A DNA stretch of 35,032 nucleotides from Basidiobolus meristosporus CBS 931.73 (GCA_002104905.1 MCFE01000798.1:1-35032), one strand, 5' to 3'; positions 17,584 to 27,702 are shown, counted from the stretch's first letter. Notes: generated by a model not told the origin, from the sequence alone. Translations and numbers: made by a program.

Positions 17584-18354
17584 CTATGACTTTCCTCTGT
17601 ATTTACCTGCCAATATGCTGAATCTCTTCAGATATCCAAATGTGTGCTCTACCCTCACTCTGAAATGATTAAGTATCTCATTGTAGAGCTTCTGCTTCCT
17701 GCTAAGCACACCATTCCTTGGCTTCCTATAAGCTGTAATACATCCTAATCTCTGACAATCCTCTCCTATATAGGCTAAGTATGCCGTACATTTCTCCCCT
17801 CTACTGAATTCAGGATGATTCTCTACCCAGAGTGCTTTGTCATGCCTACTACCAGCAAATGGCCCACTAAACCAGATGATGTTACCCTCAATGTCAGACA
17901 GTGCTTGAAACTTCACATAGTGTGCCTTGTACTTGCCAGAATAAAAGTGCCTCTGCCCTCTAGAAGGTCTGTTAATCCTCACTGGGAAGGTATCCAAAAT
18001 ACTCCTGATATGGAACCTGTTGCTGAACACTCTGGGATATGGAAGTCTATTGGAGCTTCTGAACCTAGTATTCCAAGCTTGCTTTAAGTCATTCATACAC
18101 TGTGCAAGGTGGTTCTCCATTGCTGTCAGCATGGAATGAAAGCTTATAGGACTTTTGTTGCCATGGATGGTGGGATGAAACCTTGTAGGGCAATAGTTCT
18201 TGTAATAGCAGAGAAGCTTAACAAGGGATCTCGTTGAGTAGTTTGGGGTTGATGGTCCACAGTACTTGGTACAGATCTCCTCTAGTGTGTCAAAAGGAAA
18301 TCCAGTGGTAGTGATGGGATTGATGAGAAAAGACCATTCAGATGAGTAAGTCAT
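17584..18354 (-). CDS. PIF/Harbinger-like (DDE_Tnp_4 type) transposase, probably N-terminally incomplete
   Basis: An uninterrupted 256-residue frame with the DDE nuclease fold of HARBI1-like transposases, which cut and join the terminal repeats. Likely catalytic residues: D121 (ILDTFPVRI), D172 (GSRHDKALW) and E236 (RVRVEHTFGYLKRF). The spacer has AYLAYIGEDCQRLGC and the RKPRNGVLSRKQKLYNE stretch typical of the family. The frame ends TAG-free up to KYRGKS and a stop at 17584. At 256 residues it is shorter than most Harbinger transposases (commonly 350-450), and the N-terminal helix-turn-helix is not evident, so upstream exons or a truncation are possible. The related copy at 24786-25230 has lost D121 (G) and the H of the HD pair. 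No SANT/Myb-type partner gene is visible next to it. Confidence 0.75.
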   Translation of the reverse strand: MTYSSEWSFLINPITTTGFPFDTLEEICTKYCGPSTPNYSTRSLVKLLCYYKNYCPTRFHPTIHGNKSPISFHSMLTAMENHLAQCMNDLKQAWNTRFRSSNRLPYPRVFSNRFHIRSILDTFPVRINRPSRGQRHFYSGKYKAHYVKFQALSDIEGNIIWFSGPFAGSRHDKALWVENHPEFSRGEKCTAYLAYIGEDCQRLGCITAYRKPRNGVLSRKQKLYNEILNHFRVRVEHTFGYLKRFSILAGKYRGKS

Positions 18355-18713
18355 ATCAAAATTGGTGGATGATTGTATGGAGGTGGTTTGACTTGATTTG
18401 GTGCAATCTGCGTTATTTATCTGATTTTTAATACATGATGGTTAAATCTCCATCAATTGCCATGTATCCCATCATTATGTCGCAAAAATCATCCGCAAAC
18501 AATGCCTTGGTACTTTTATTGATGCTTTAATCATAGGTCTATAATCAAATAGGAAATCTGCAATTGATGTGATCTGATCCGTGTCAACATGATCCAAGAT
18601 GCATCATGCATAATATATGGAAAATTCAACAATCACATTAGTTTTCATATATATTTCATATAAGACTAGGTTGATGCCAATATACTGCTGTATAAGTATC
18701 CAAATCTGTTGCT
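18355..18713. other. AT-rich interval, no gene recognised
   Basis: About 360 bases between the Harbinger-like transposase and the next ORF. Short palindromic words such as ATGCATCATGCAT occur around 18597-18611. I see no coding frame, no terminal repeat and no similarity to the other elements of the window. Confidence 0.5.
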
Positions 18714-19703
18714 ATGGTCCCCATACCAAGCCTCAACTCATCTTTAGTACAACCTAGACAAAACCCATCCCCCAGCTCACAAGCGCGGTCTGGACCAGAA
18801 AAGTTAATGTTGGATCTGTTTGAGTTCTTGCATAATGATTTTAGTATTACTCAAGTGTCTATGATGAGCCTTCATACAGATATTTGGGCACTACTGATTA
18901 ATCTAGCAGAACTAGATACCTCAGAGAGTTGACAAAGATGGAAGAATTTGAGTAGAAAGCTGTGGCATGAGTTCTACATTAAGATGCCAGCCTGTGTATG
19001 TAAGAAGATATATAACAAGACAAGTATTGAAATCAAGAATGAGCTGAGAGTGAGGGGATTTGACAAAGAAGCCACGCAGGAACAATTTTGCGCGCAATTT
19101 GCGCAGTACAGGCCAGACGCGTCCATTTGTGCCTCAACTTTGGGAACCAAAGAGATTTTGAATGAGTTTTTGCCTCAAATGACTAATGTACTATGTGATA
19201 TATTAGTAGAGCTAAGTGGCTTCCAAGAGCAATATACACAGTACTCATCCAGGCAACAGCTCCAAAGTATCAGACAGAGGGTAAGTGAATACCTTGAGGA
19301 ATTAGATGGTGAACTTCAGGTGGAAGAATACAGACCGCAAGCAACATTGTCCAGATCATGTCAGCATGCCTTGCTGGATTCCCTACCATCTCTTGCAACC
19401 ACAGCGCACCAGCGCACGTCAGTCCAGACCATGCCAACACCCTTTACCAGAATGCCCCACATTGAGTCAACGCGCGTGCTTCAGAGCAAAACTACAAGAA
19501 CTTGCCAAACTGCTCATTTAGACACAAGTCCATTGGAGCGGACCAAGTTGCATTGTAGTGGGGTTGCAGTGACACCCACAGGCAGATGTGCTCATTCTTA
19601 TGCATTCACTTCCCTAAAAAGGATTACCCTGCTTATATTATTATCATCCCAAATTTGCAATATTTCCTATTTTTGTCTATGTGATCATTACTATGCAACC
19701 TGA
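18714..19703 (+). pseudogene. Unrecognised ORF with one internal stop
   Basis: I do not recognise this protein. A frame opens at ATG 18714 (MVPIPSLNSSLVQP), meets TGA at 18930-18932, and continues in the same frame (QRWKNLSRKLWHEFYIKM) to 19703. The total is about 330 codons, of which those up to about 19560 look coding. The first half is S/P-rich. The centre is charged and helical, with CVCKKIYNKTSIEI, ELRVRGFDKEATQEQF and YLEELDGELQVEEY. The end (after about 19580) is hydrophobic and less gene-like. The stretch 19070-19480 carries clustered CpG and GCGC words, unlike the CpG-poor transposons around it. It could be a relic of a host gene or of an unknown element. The single TGA may be a mutated CGA or TGG. 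Confidence 0.4.
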
Positions 19704-19809
19704 CAAACTATTTGTCACTATTAACCCATTGCACAAGCTATTCTTATTCCTTGCCAAGATGCCAAGATAAGATAGTTACCTTATAAGGCAAGTACCCCAA
19801 CAGTGCCCA

Positions 19810-20161
19810 TGTCATGTGACCATCTTGGCTTCATAACCCTCCCATCTTACCACCATAAGAGGCAACCACATGACACAGAGGTTTCATATTACTACTACCT
19901 GATTGGCTAAGTGCTACTATGTCTCATGGAACAATCCGCCAAGAATTTGCTCTATTTTTAGTACACAATGACATGATTGGCTGTGTACTACCTTCTGGAA
20001 ACTTCTGAAAAATATTTTCTAGCAAGAATTTGAGCAGCAAAAAAGTATATAAGGGAGGCTATCCCTTAAAATAAATCATCCCTCTTCCAATATTCCGACT
20101 TATTGATTAGTGAGATCACCGCTACCTATTACCACTATTTTCTGACTTAGACCTGACAACA
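19810..20161 (+). repeat. Probable Gypsy-type LTR, second family
   Basis: The right end is well placed: CTGACAACA at 20161 is followed by sequence resembling the Gypsy1 leader. Inside are TATATAA (20047-20053) and AATAAA (20071-20076). An AAGGGA/TCCCTT inverted repeat lies between them. I put the left end at TGTCATGTGACC (19810), which resembles the Gypsy1 LTR start, but this is uncertain. Confidence 0.5.
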
Positions 20162-20480
20162 CTCCCAGGAAACCGTGCTGACAGCCAACTGACCTTGGAG
20201 GCACTACTTGTGAGGAATACTCAGAGTAGGTATATTTTATTATATTTGTTTGTTTTCCCAAGTTTGTTCTTGTACAGGCAAAGATACTTTTCAGTCTTTG
20301 TAACTATTGGTCAAAACTGCATTCTTATCAAGTCCCTGTTGGTGAAGTTTACAGTTGTTTTGACTTTGGAAGCTTTAGTACATTGTCATCTCAAAGGACG
20401 TCAAAGCCATTATAAACTTTTGTTGAGACGCCAACTAAGTTGGGGACTGTAGTTCAATAGTTTTCCCTTGACAAGCTTGA
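20162..20480 (+). repeat. Gypsy1-like 5' leader remnant
   Basis: Positions 20205-20475 align with the Gypsy1 leader (7545-7285, reverse strand). Shared blocks include GGAATACTCA, AGGCAAAGATACTTT, CTATTGGTCAAA, GTTTACAGTTGTT, TTGGAAGCTTTAGTACA and TCAAAGGACGT. The adjoining LTR is quite different from the Gypsy1 LTR, so this is a related but distinct family. No gag follows; the element is truncated at about 20480. Confidence 0.7.
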
Positions 20481-20560
20481 GGCTTAATCCCCCTTCACAT
20501 TAGATTAGACAAAGACCCAGTATTCCTAGCAAGCTTTTGCCAGAGGTTATCACACCCAGT

Positions 20561-20924
20561 GAACACCCCACACACATTCACACTTGAGAAGTGTTGGCTG
20601 TATTTTGCCCTTTGGACTTATACACCACCACAGCGTCAACATGCAGTATCACATCAAACTCAGCCAAGGGCCATCTCAACGCATCAAGGCGTGCCTGCAT
20701 GTGCCATTTCACCTGACCATCAGTGAGTTACTTCTGGTGAACTGACTGATGATGACCAACATGAAGTGCCTCAACCACTGGAGCCCTTGGCAAGTAAAAG
20801 AACGCATCAGCACGTGGCACTACAGGCCGGTTCAGTTGGTTCAGTTGGAGCAATCCAGCGCGGCCAAGCTGCAGCATTGCACTCATCAACTAGGAGGCAA
20901 AATATTGACTACAAATACAAGTAG
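20561..20924 (+). pseudogene. Unrecognised Q/H-rich ORF segment with one stop
   Basis: An open stretch in one frame reads EKCWLYFALWTYTPPQ, then QRQHAVSHQTQP, TGA at 20724-20726, and VTSGELTDDDQHEVPQPL to QNIDYKYK and TAG at 20922. The composition (Q, H, A, P) and the CpG-containing words make it more gene-like than its surroundings, and resemble those of 19300-19560. I cannot assign it. It may belong to the same broken gene or element as 18714-19703, split by the Gypsy-type LTR and leader. That link is inference only. Confidence 0.3.
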
Positions 20925-21269
20925 CCAAGATGATAGTCAGCCAGGAAGAGTATAGGTGTGCAAAGTGAGTCACTACCAAATGCTTCAGTAGTAATCCCTG
21001 TGAGAAAAAAACCCAGGAGAAGATGATGTGATTGCTTTGAATCGCTCAAATTTGTAATGATCTCAACAACCCATTTTTTTGCAATCCAAATTGAGCCATT
21101 GCAAATCAGAGATCATCAAATTTTTGATATAAGTAATATCAAGGCTGTCTCACATTTGAGACAGAACCCCTATAAATAAACACCCTGCATATATATATAT
21201 GTCATCTGTAATACCAGTGCATCTATTGCATCTGTTTTGCACTTACACAATCACTTGCGTGCTAGCTAT
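20925..21269. other. Non-coding interval with inverted repeats
   Basis: No gene seen. CAAATTTGTAATGATCTC (21046-21063) is an imperfect inverted partner of GAGATCATCAAATTTTTG (21109-21126). TGTCTCA CATT TGAGACA (21147-21164) is a perfect 7-bp hairpin, followed by TATAAATAAA. This could be the promoter part of an unidentified LTR or a small inverted-repeat element. Confidence 0.35.
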
Positions 21270-21798
21270 TGTTATGAATAGACACAAGGCAGGAGAGTAG
21301 GGCTAGGCAAGGCAGGACCAGGAAAGGACTTAGGTGTGGATCAACAAGGCAAGGCAGATTTCCAAGGCAAGGCTGTTTATTCAAGACCTGTGTTTATCAG
21401 ACTGAGGAATACTTAAGGGGGGATAGGACTATATATACTTTTTGGCTATACTGATGCCAAGAGATATTAGCCAATATGGATGGGGTTGTGGGGTGAGGCA
21501 CAGCAATGGTGCTGGGGATAATGACATAGATGACACAGCACTGAGACAGGATGGGGAAATGGATTGGGTCACCTGATCATGTGTCCAAGTCATGTGACCT
21601 GGTATTTCCATATATGGTACTGGACTATGAAAAATACAATGGGAAGCTTCCATGGAATGTTCCATTGTGTAACAATGGTTTGGAATGGTCAGGAACTTTC
21701 TGGAAGGTGGTAGAAGGTTCCAGAAGGAATCTCTTAGAAATTGAGCTAAGGAGCTGAAACTTGGCATGGGTGTTCATGGTTGTCATGTGATCATGACA
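21270..21798 (-). repeat. Solo Gypsy1-family LTR
   Basis: A 529-bp LTR in the same orientation as Gypsy1, starting TGTCATGATC at 21798 and ending TAACA at 21270. It is flanked on both sides by GCTAT (21265-21269 and 21799-21803), a perfect 5-bp duplication. No internal sequence is present, so it arose by LTR-LTR recombination. It differs from the Gypsy1 LTRs more than they differ from each other, including an extra short block near 21309-21320. It keeps the predicted RNA start word TTTATCAGACT. Confidence 0.93.
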
Positions 21799-21803
21799 GC
21801 TAT

Positions 21804-22330
21804 TACACCTTGTCCAATCACTAGGATCAGGGATTTACTTGCTCAATGGGCAAAATGGGATATTTGATGGCAAATCAGGTAGCCTTTTTAGTAGTCAATG
21901 AGCCAATTGGGGGCTGCCAGCTTCAGGATACATTTGGACCAATTAATCATTGAGATACCATCTAATTGCAGTGAGGGTAACCAAAATGGTAAGTATCAGT
22001 GTAGTTTATAGTGTGATACACATTTATTTCCATTTGCATCAAAGAAACATATCCAAATACCGGATTTTACCTGCCATAATAGCAGTATCCAATTGCGCAT
22101 GTGATGCAAACATTACAAGTTGGCGCAATCATCCGTGCCAACCTCATCATGTCAGATTGTGCCATAGTGGGCGAGATTGTCCTGTATAGTGCAAAATTGT
22201 TCAAGAACAATCCTACCTTCTGGTAGTTATAATATTGCGCCCAATTGTTCTGTACAACTGCAGATTGTGCCGTGCGCCCTGGCACAGTACAATGGAACAA
22301 GTCTATATAGTTGCGGCACCACATACACAT
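21804..22330. other. Unassigned interval ending in a Harbinger-like terminal repeat
   Basis: No gene seen. GGCACAGTACAATGGAACAAGTCT, ending at 22304, resembles the Harbinger-family terminus at 25304-25331. Just inside are repeated TTGTGCC and TTGCGCC words in both orientations (22080-22280), as in a small non-autonomous DNA transposon. I could not place its other end. Confidence 0.35.
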
Positions 22331-24772
22331 GTATATCTAACACTATTTTCCCTTTGGTGTTACTCACTTCCATATATATGCTGCCAAGAAATAAAGCAAA
22401 GTTGTCTGGTTCTCAATCAAACCCCACTGCTGGCAGCAACAGAAGAATGGTTGGACAACAGCTTGCTTAGAAATTCAGTGCAATAAGCAGGGCTACATCT
22501 AAAAAAGGCCCTGTGGACAGTGTGCCCATTGAAGGTAGTAATGCAGAATCCTTGGGCTCTCACTGAAGTAGGCAATTGAGAACCTCTGCAGAGCCACAAG
22601 CTGACTGTTGTGTTCAGCCATATGAGAATGTAGCTAACACAGTACCCTCAGTTGAAGATCAGCAAGTGGCCATGATAACATCACCACCACCAATATTAGC
22701 AAGTATGTTGTCAGCTCATACCAAAGCATTAATATGGCAATTGGGTGCAGTGGCTGATTGGATAGATGCAATGGCACAGAGAAATCAGGAAATATTCCAG
22801 AAACAGGATGGGTGGCTACAAGGTGTAGAGCAACCAATATCCCAGATAGAGAAATCAGGATCTTTGCTGCAAAGAAGGAACTCAAGTAGCTCAATATCAC
22901 AGCCAACATTTGAGTCACTTCCTGATGTAACAACAGAAGAGCACCTTACAGTCTTAAAGCACTACAACAGCACCCAAAGATAAAGCCCGCAGAGACACCT
23001 ATCACAGCATGGGAGGGAGAAAATGCTGTATTCATACCAACAACTAAGAATCAAAAGACATCAAAGATCTGTTAAGTCATTGAGTGCAATGATGAAGAGT
23101 GGGCTTATCATCAACAGGCTTTTGGAGGTCTATCACACCTACACCTTAAGGCCTGCATGCCATGGGCCCACTGGCAACTTAAGGCCAAGCAGAATGTGCT
23201 TGACTTGCTCCATGAGCATTATCCAGGATTCAAACCAGCAAATTAATTCTGGGCCAGCACTGGAATGCCAAGAAGGTTTCTCAAGAATAACAGAAACTTT
23301 CAAAGGCAGAAGTACAAGGGTGCACTGGCTAAGAACCAGCAGCTTCCTCAGCAGCCCATTACAAGCAGGGCCAAAAGCTCCATACAAGCATCAGAGAGAC
23401 ATCAGGTAGCTAGAAGAATGGCAACATGGGAAAAGCAGGCAGACAGAGATGCACCTGTTCAATATTTACTACAGAAAAAGCATAGTTTCACTCAAGAAGC
23501 ACTCAGTCAGAGTAGCAGTTATGGACCTGGCAGCGATAAGAACAAGCAACAATCTCAGGAGCCATTCACAGCATGGGCTGAGAGCTCAAAACAGGTGGGA
23601 AAGAAGCATCAAGTTGCCCACAGAGTGCCATCAAGGGACAAGTAGGCCAAAACAGATGCATCAGTGCAGCATTTATTAAGGAAAATACACAGTTCAATAC
23701 AAGAAGTACTTAGACAAAGTAGCAGTGAAAAACCTGGCAGTGATAATGGAAATGGTAAAGGGACAAAAGTTTATGCATGCCTGAGACAGGGAAGCATGCA
23801 AAAAAACTGCAGTTCTTGCCAATTAATGCCATAAGCCTGGAGCAGACTGAATCCAATCATAGCCAGGAAGAATCACTGACAAGAAAACAGCAGTATTCAC
23901 AAGAGTTGGAAGCACAGCCAGTTAAGCCATACTCCAATGAGATGGATGTGTTTGCAGAGATAGGCAACTTGTCTATCACAGTCTCCATATCCTACATTGT
24001 GGAAAGAGTGAAGATCCTACTGACACACAAAATAGCAATGTCAAGAGCTCCAAAGGTTATCACATTGCATTTGGTGGAAGTTTGGAACATTATTAGGCAG
24101 GCCAAGAGGCTGCAGCACTTCTTCAAGAGCAGTACCCAAGAAAACACACTTGATTGTTGCAAGGATCTATTATAAAGACTAGTAAATGAGGTACTAAAGC
24201 TTGCAGTGCCAGCTGAAGACCAAGACATATGGGCACCAGTGAATGAACAGTAGCATACAGCTGTAGGGTTCATGTCAAAGGTACAAAAACAGAGCATTAG
24301 AGCGGCAATACTTATTTAGTGGTGGACTTTAGTGGAGATACTTGTTGAGTGTGTGGCTGGGCCTAATGTTAGTGTAGGGTAAGGGGACTTGTAAAGGGCA
24401 ATACAATTGGCAATTGTGGTAAAAATGAAGTTTCAATGGAAATAAATCAATATTTATGCATGAAAAGTAGAGAAATGGTTGAGTCAGGAAGTAACAAGTG
24501 TGAAAAGAGGCAAAAGACTATCATTGTACACAAACATAGGAGGTAATAGAGTATCTGGGATCAGAGAGTGAGATCATTGGCAGAGAATCAATCAAAAGCC
24601 ACTTTGTATTTTTGTGATGAGAAACTTTGACCTAGTTTCTTGTGAAATCTGTGGAGAAATTATTTTTTGACGGTCTTTGCATGATGTCCTGATAGGATCA
24701 ATATGTCTTAGTCACAGGGCTTAGAATTTGTGTTGGCCTTATGATGGCATCATCACAATAATTTCTCATGGG
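22331..24772 (+). repeat. Repeat R1, copy B (longest uninterrupted copy)
   Basis: Forward copy aligning with copy A (reverse, 9565-8138 then 2237-1446) and with copy D (25985-27275). It starts near the TATATATGCTGCCA block (22370-22384) and ends near CATGGGG at 24772, where Harbinger similarity begins within about 15 bases. The 5' two-thirds hold a broken ORF and the last 500 bases are AT-rich and non-coding. No LTR, clear terminal repeat or polymerase was found. How R1 moves, and whether it is a mobile element, is unknown. Confidence 0.7.
22576..24175 (+). pseudogene. Unrecognised R1 ORF, copy B (broken)
   Basis: The best-preserved copy of the R1 protein, read in three frames. 22576-22983: GAVADWIDAMAQRNQEIFQK (probably coiled coil), then LLQRRNSSSSISQP and LPDVTTEEH. 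22980-23645 (another frame): KPAETPITAWEGENAVFI, YPGFKPANKFWASTGMPRRF and FLKNNRNFQRQKYKG. Two tandem units of about 69 residues follow, each ending like TQEALSQSSS..PGSD (about 23353-23559 and 23560-23765). 23777-24175: MDVFAEIGNLSITV and VITLHLVEVWNIIRQ. Copy A has only one unit. Stops at 23026-23072, 23644 and elsewhere disable it. I recognise no catalytic motif. The basic FLKNNRNFQRQK segment could bind nucleic acid, but that is a guess. Confidence 0.55.
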
Positions 24773-25330
24773 GATAGATTTTTGTTTCCCAGCATGTTCA
24801 CCAACAGGTTCCATACCAGGAGTATTTTGGGTACCTTCCCAGTCAGGATTAACAGATTTTCTAGAGGGCAGAGGCACTTTTATTCTGGTAAATATAAGGC
24901 ACACTGTGTGAGGTTTCAAGTACTGTCTGACACTGAGGGTAACATCATCAGATTTAGTGGGCCATTTGCTGAAATTAGGAATGACAAAGCACTCTGGGGA
25001 GAGAATCATCCAAAATTCACAAGAAAGGACAAATGTATGGTAGACTTATCTTATATAGGAGAGGATTGTTAGAGATCTGGGTATATCACAACTCATAGCA
25101 AGCCCAGGAATGGTGGGCATAGCAGGTAGCAGAGGCTTGACAATGAGATATTTAATCACTTCAGAGTGCGAGTAGAGCTTACATTTGGATATCTAAGGCA
25201 ATTCAGTAGCTCTATCCTACCACTAGCCTCATAGTAAGAATCAGAGCACCAGATAGTGCCACAGAATGCCAGTTTAATCAGCCACTTTTAATATGCTGAC
25301 ACCATGTGGCACTATCCAATGGAACAAGTC
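24773..25330 (+). pseudogene. PIF/Harbinger-like transposase remnant with terminal repeat
   Basis: From about 24786 the sequence matches the C-terminal half of the transposase at 17584-18354. FTNRFHTRSILGTFPVRI, GQRHFYSGKYKAH, SDTEGNIIRFSGPFAE and DLSYIGEDC are recognisable, then a stop and degraded RKPRNG- and RVRVEHTFGYL-like parts to about 25220. The first catalytic Asp is Gly (LGTF) and the HD pair reads ND, so it is dead. The non-coding end carries GTGCCA-type words. The terminal repeat TGTGGCACTATCC then AATGGAACAAGTC closes at 25330. The N-terminal half of the gene is missing at the junction with R1. Confidence 0.75.
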
Positions 25331-25459
25331 TATACATCTTACAAACATATGCCTCAGCAACAGCTGAGGATCAGGATCCATTCAACATCTCAGCTGAGGG
25401 AAAGTACCAGCAATAGATGTGGTACATATTGAGGACAGTCAAGCCAAGAGCTCATAGCA

Positions 25460-25805
25460 GGTTTTAAGAGTCTAGGGGATAATGAAAGTGATTGGGAGAA
25501 AAAGTAGATTATGTTGTTTTCACTCAATCATATTGAATGTAAAAGTAGTATTTATATATTGGCATAGTATTGGCACAACAAGCATGTTGAAAATATTTGG
25601 GAAGCTCCTAAGAGCATGTGTACATGGTTTGGGGCTGTTCAGAGAGCGTTGAGAATTTTTTGTTTTGGGTAAATTATGTTTTGGTGAGAATATTCTGGGT
25701 AATTCCTGACAAGGAGATTGGCCAGTAATCTCTAAGTTCTCTAGGTAATAATATAAGTGACCAATCTAGGTGAATATTTAGGTGAAGTACAAATTTTATA
25801 CAATA
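25460..25805 (-). repeat. Old solo LTR of the Copia1 family
   Basis: The reverse strand matches the whole Copia1 LTR end to end, with many substitutions. Shared blocks include AAGTGATTGGGAGA, GTAGATTATGT, GAATGTAAAAGTAGTATTTATA and AGGTGAATATTTAGGTG. No internal Copia sequence adjoins it and the flanking 5-mers no longer match, so it is an old solo LTR or truncated end. Confidence 0.85.
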
Positions 25806-25984
25806 CCAACAACTCCTGGAAGTATTGCCCAAGATAGTGGCATGCAGCTATTCTTGTATAATGCTACCATACCAATTTACCAAATGGAAGTTCCTGATCC
25901 TATGCCCAAATGTACTACTCATATATTCTGCTGTAAAATTGCCCCTCTCCCTTTATTACCCACTACTTATGTAACTCTGATTTC

Positions 25985-27275
25985 CATTTTGTTTGACCCA
26001 TTTATATGCCACATGAAAGACAACAAAGTTGTCTGGAACCCACCCAAGCTGCACTGCTAAAAGTAGCCAAACAACAACTGTACAGTAGCTTGCTATAACA
26101 TTCAGAGCAATAAGCAGGGCTACTATCAAAATAATCTATTTTGACAGTGTCTACTGAAGGCATGTATGCAGACACGTGAGGATAAAGTCAGTAGATAAGT
26201 AAGAGTACCTGTGGAGCTGCAAACTGGGCATAATGCTCAGGCAGATGAAAGTTAGAAAGCGCAGAATCTCTGGTGAGGGACTAGCAAATGACTGGCATAC
26301 ATAACCACCACCAGTAATACAAGATTTCTGCCAGGTTTTACCAATGAGTCAGTGACCAATGGGATTAATATGGTTATAGTTGCCAGGAAATGGTACAGAG
26401 ACAGTATGATTATAAAATACATGTAGAGCAATCAGTATGCCAAGTAGGGAGCACAGTATCTTGGCTGCAAAGAGGGAACCCAAGTAGTTGAGTGTTATAG
26501 CAGTGGAGCATTGTACAGTCTCTGAAGCACAACAAATGTAGCCAAATGGAAAGCCCACAAAATAACCTTTCATAGCATCAGAGGGAGATTGTGATCTCTT
26601 TACCTAGCCAAAAAGTAAAAATATGTAATATATGTTAAGTAGCAAATGCAAAGACAAAGAGTGCACACCAGGGGCCTTCAGAAGCTCAAGGCCTAGCACA
26701 ATGTGCTTAATCTATTCCATGAACATAATCCTGGCTTTAAGCTAGCAAACAGATCTTAGGCCTACATTGGTATGCAAAGAAAGTACCTCAGGAACAGCAG
26801 AAACCAGCAAAGGCAGAAGACTAAAGGTGCTTCAGCTCATAACCCTTGACTGCCTCAAAAACCTGTCATGAGCAAGGTTTAAAGCTCAAAGCAAGTGGCA
26901 AAGAAGTGTCTGTCAGTTGGAAGAATGTAGGAAAGGGACAAGTAGGCAAAATGAATTCACCAGTGCAGTGTTTGCAAGGGAGAAAACAAGGCACAATATA
27001 CTAAGAACTCACTTAAAGTAGCAGTCAGCATTCAGCATTCAGCAGTAATACAGATAAGGTAAAAGATTTACCAGCCTCAGCTGGAGTCAAGGAAGTCTCA
27101 GAGAAGAGCTGAAGTTACAACAACCAAAACCATCAGCCAAGTGTAGGCACATTTGCCCCATAGCCAAGAAGAGCCTTTAAAAGATTACTGTTGCTTTCAC
27201 AAGATTTGGAAGCACAGCCAGTAGAGCTTCTCCTGTGACAAATAACTGTGATTGCCACAGTTCAAAGGCTGTTAT
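25985..27275 (+). repeat. Repeat R1, copy D
   Basis: A third, more decayed forward copy of R1. Recognisable blocks are TTTGTTTGACCCATTTATATGCC (start), AAGTTGTCTGGAACCCACCCAAGC, TTGGCTGCAAAGAGGGAACCCAAGTAG (the LLQRRNSS region), the AAACCAGCAAAGGCAGAAG segment and one degraded internal unit near 26860-27030. The ORF is destroyed by many stops and deletions. It is cut off at 27275 by the Gypsy2 LTR, at a place corresponding to AAAGGTTATCAC in copy B (about 24051-24062). Confidence 0.7.
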
Positions 27276-27644
27276 TGTTATGATCTGCTGCTTGAATGTT
27301 TAAGTTAGATCAGTTTTTAGTCAAATTAATATGTTATATGTTTAGCGTATCAGTATGTCAATATTATCTATCAAATCAGTAGCATTAGTTAGTGAATGAA
27401 TCAGCAGATCCTTATCAGACAGAAATAGATATATTAAGCGGGATCTTATTGGGTGAAGATGATGCAATCAAATGAGTTATCAGCCGCAGCCTACATTAGG
27501 AAATACAACTAATCAACAATTGATCTGGCAAAATGTATATAACCCGCTGCTGGAACCTCAATAAATAGCAGTGCAAGTTTTAGTGAATACAATACTAGCT
27601 AAACTCCCTATTCCTCTACAACTCTTATTCCAAGACAGGTAACA
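27276..27644 (+). repeat. Gypsy2 5' LTR
   Basis: 369 bp beginning TGTTATGATC and ending GGTAACA, giving the inverted ends TGTTA/TAACA. It contains TATATAA (27536-27542) and AATAAA (27560-27565). The limit at 27644 is supported by the primer-site-like sequence that follows. Confidence 0.75.
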
Positions 27645-27656
27645 TTGGTAGCAGCA
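27645..27656 (+). other. Gypsy2 primer-binding site (tRNA type)
   Basis: TTGGTAGCAGCA follows the LTR. TGGTAGC is what one expects opposite a tRNA ending GCTACCA, as in yeast-type initiator tRNA-Met, but the match does not extend further, so the tRNA is uncertain. Confidence 0.45.
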
Positions 27657-27702
27657 ATAACCAGTATCATCCCTCCTGAAGAAAGAATAAGTCTTCCTCA
27701 AG

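Larger units (their letters stand above)
17287..18354 (-). mobile_element. PIF/Harbinger-like DNA transposon, 3' part
   Basis: The element ends at 17287 with a terminal repeat AGACTTGTTCC then TTGGATAGTGCCACA. The same sequence recurs inverted at the end of the remnant at 25330 and, more diverged, at 22304. Just inside are several GTGCCA motifs in both orientations (17304-17360), a likely transposase-binding array. The outer flank is TA-rich, as expected for a TWA target. I could not find the opposite end, so the right limit is only the last position I can assign. Confidence 0.65.

Noticed and set aside
22331-25330. R1 copy B and the Harbinger remnant treated as one two-gene element
   Set aside because: R1 copy A ends at almost the same point (1446) where the Harbinger part begins in copy B, and the transposase at 17584-18354 has no R1 sequence beside it. 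A single element remains possible but is not supported here.
25334-25459. CCTCAGC/GCTGAGG hairpin as a terminator or small RNA gene
   Set aside because: A 7-bp stem with a short loop in AT-rich repeat debris is not enough evidence.
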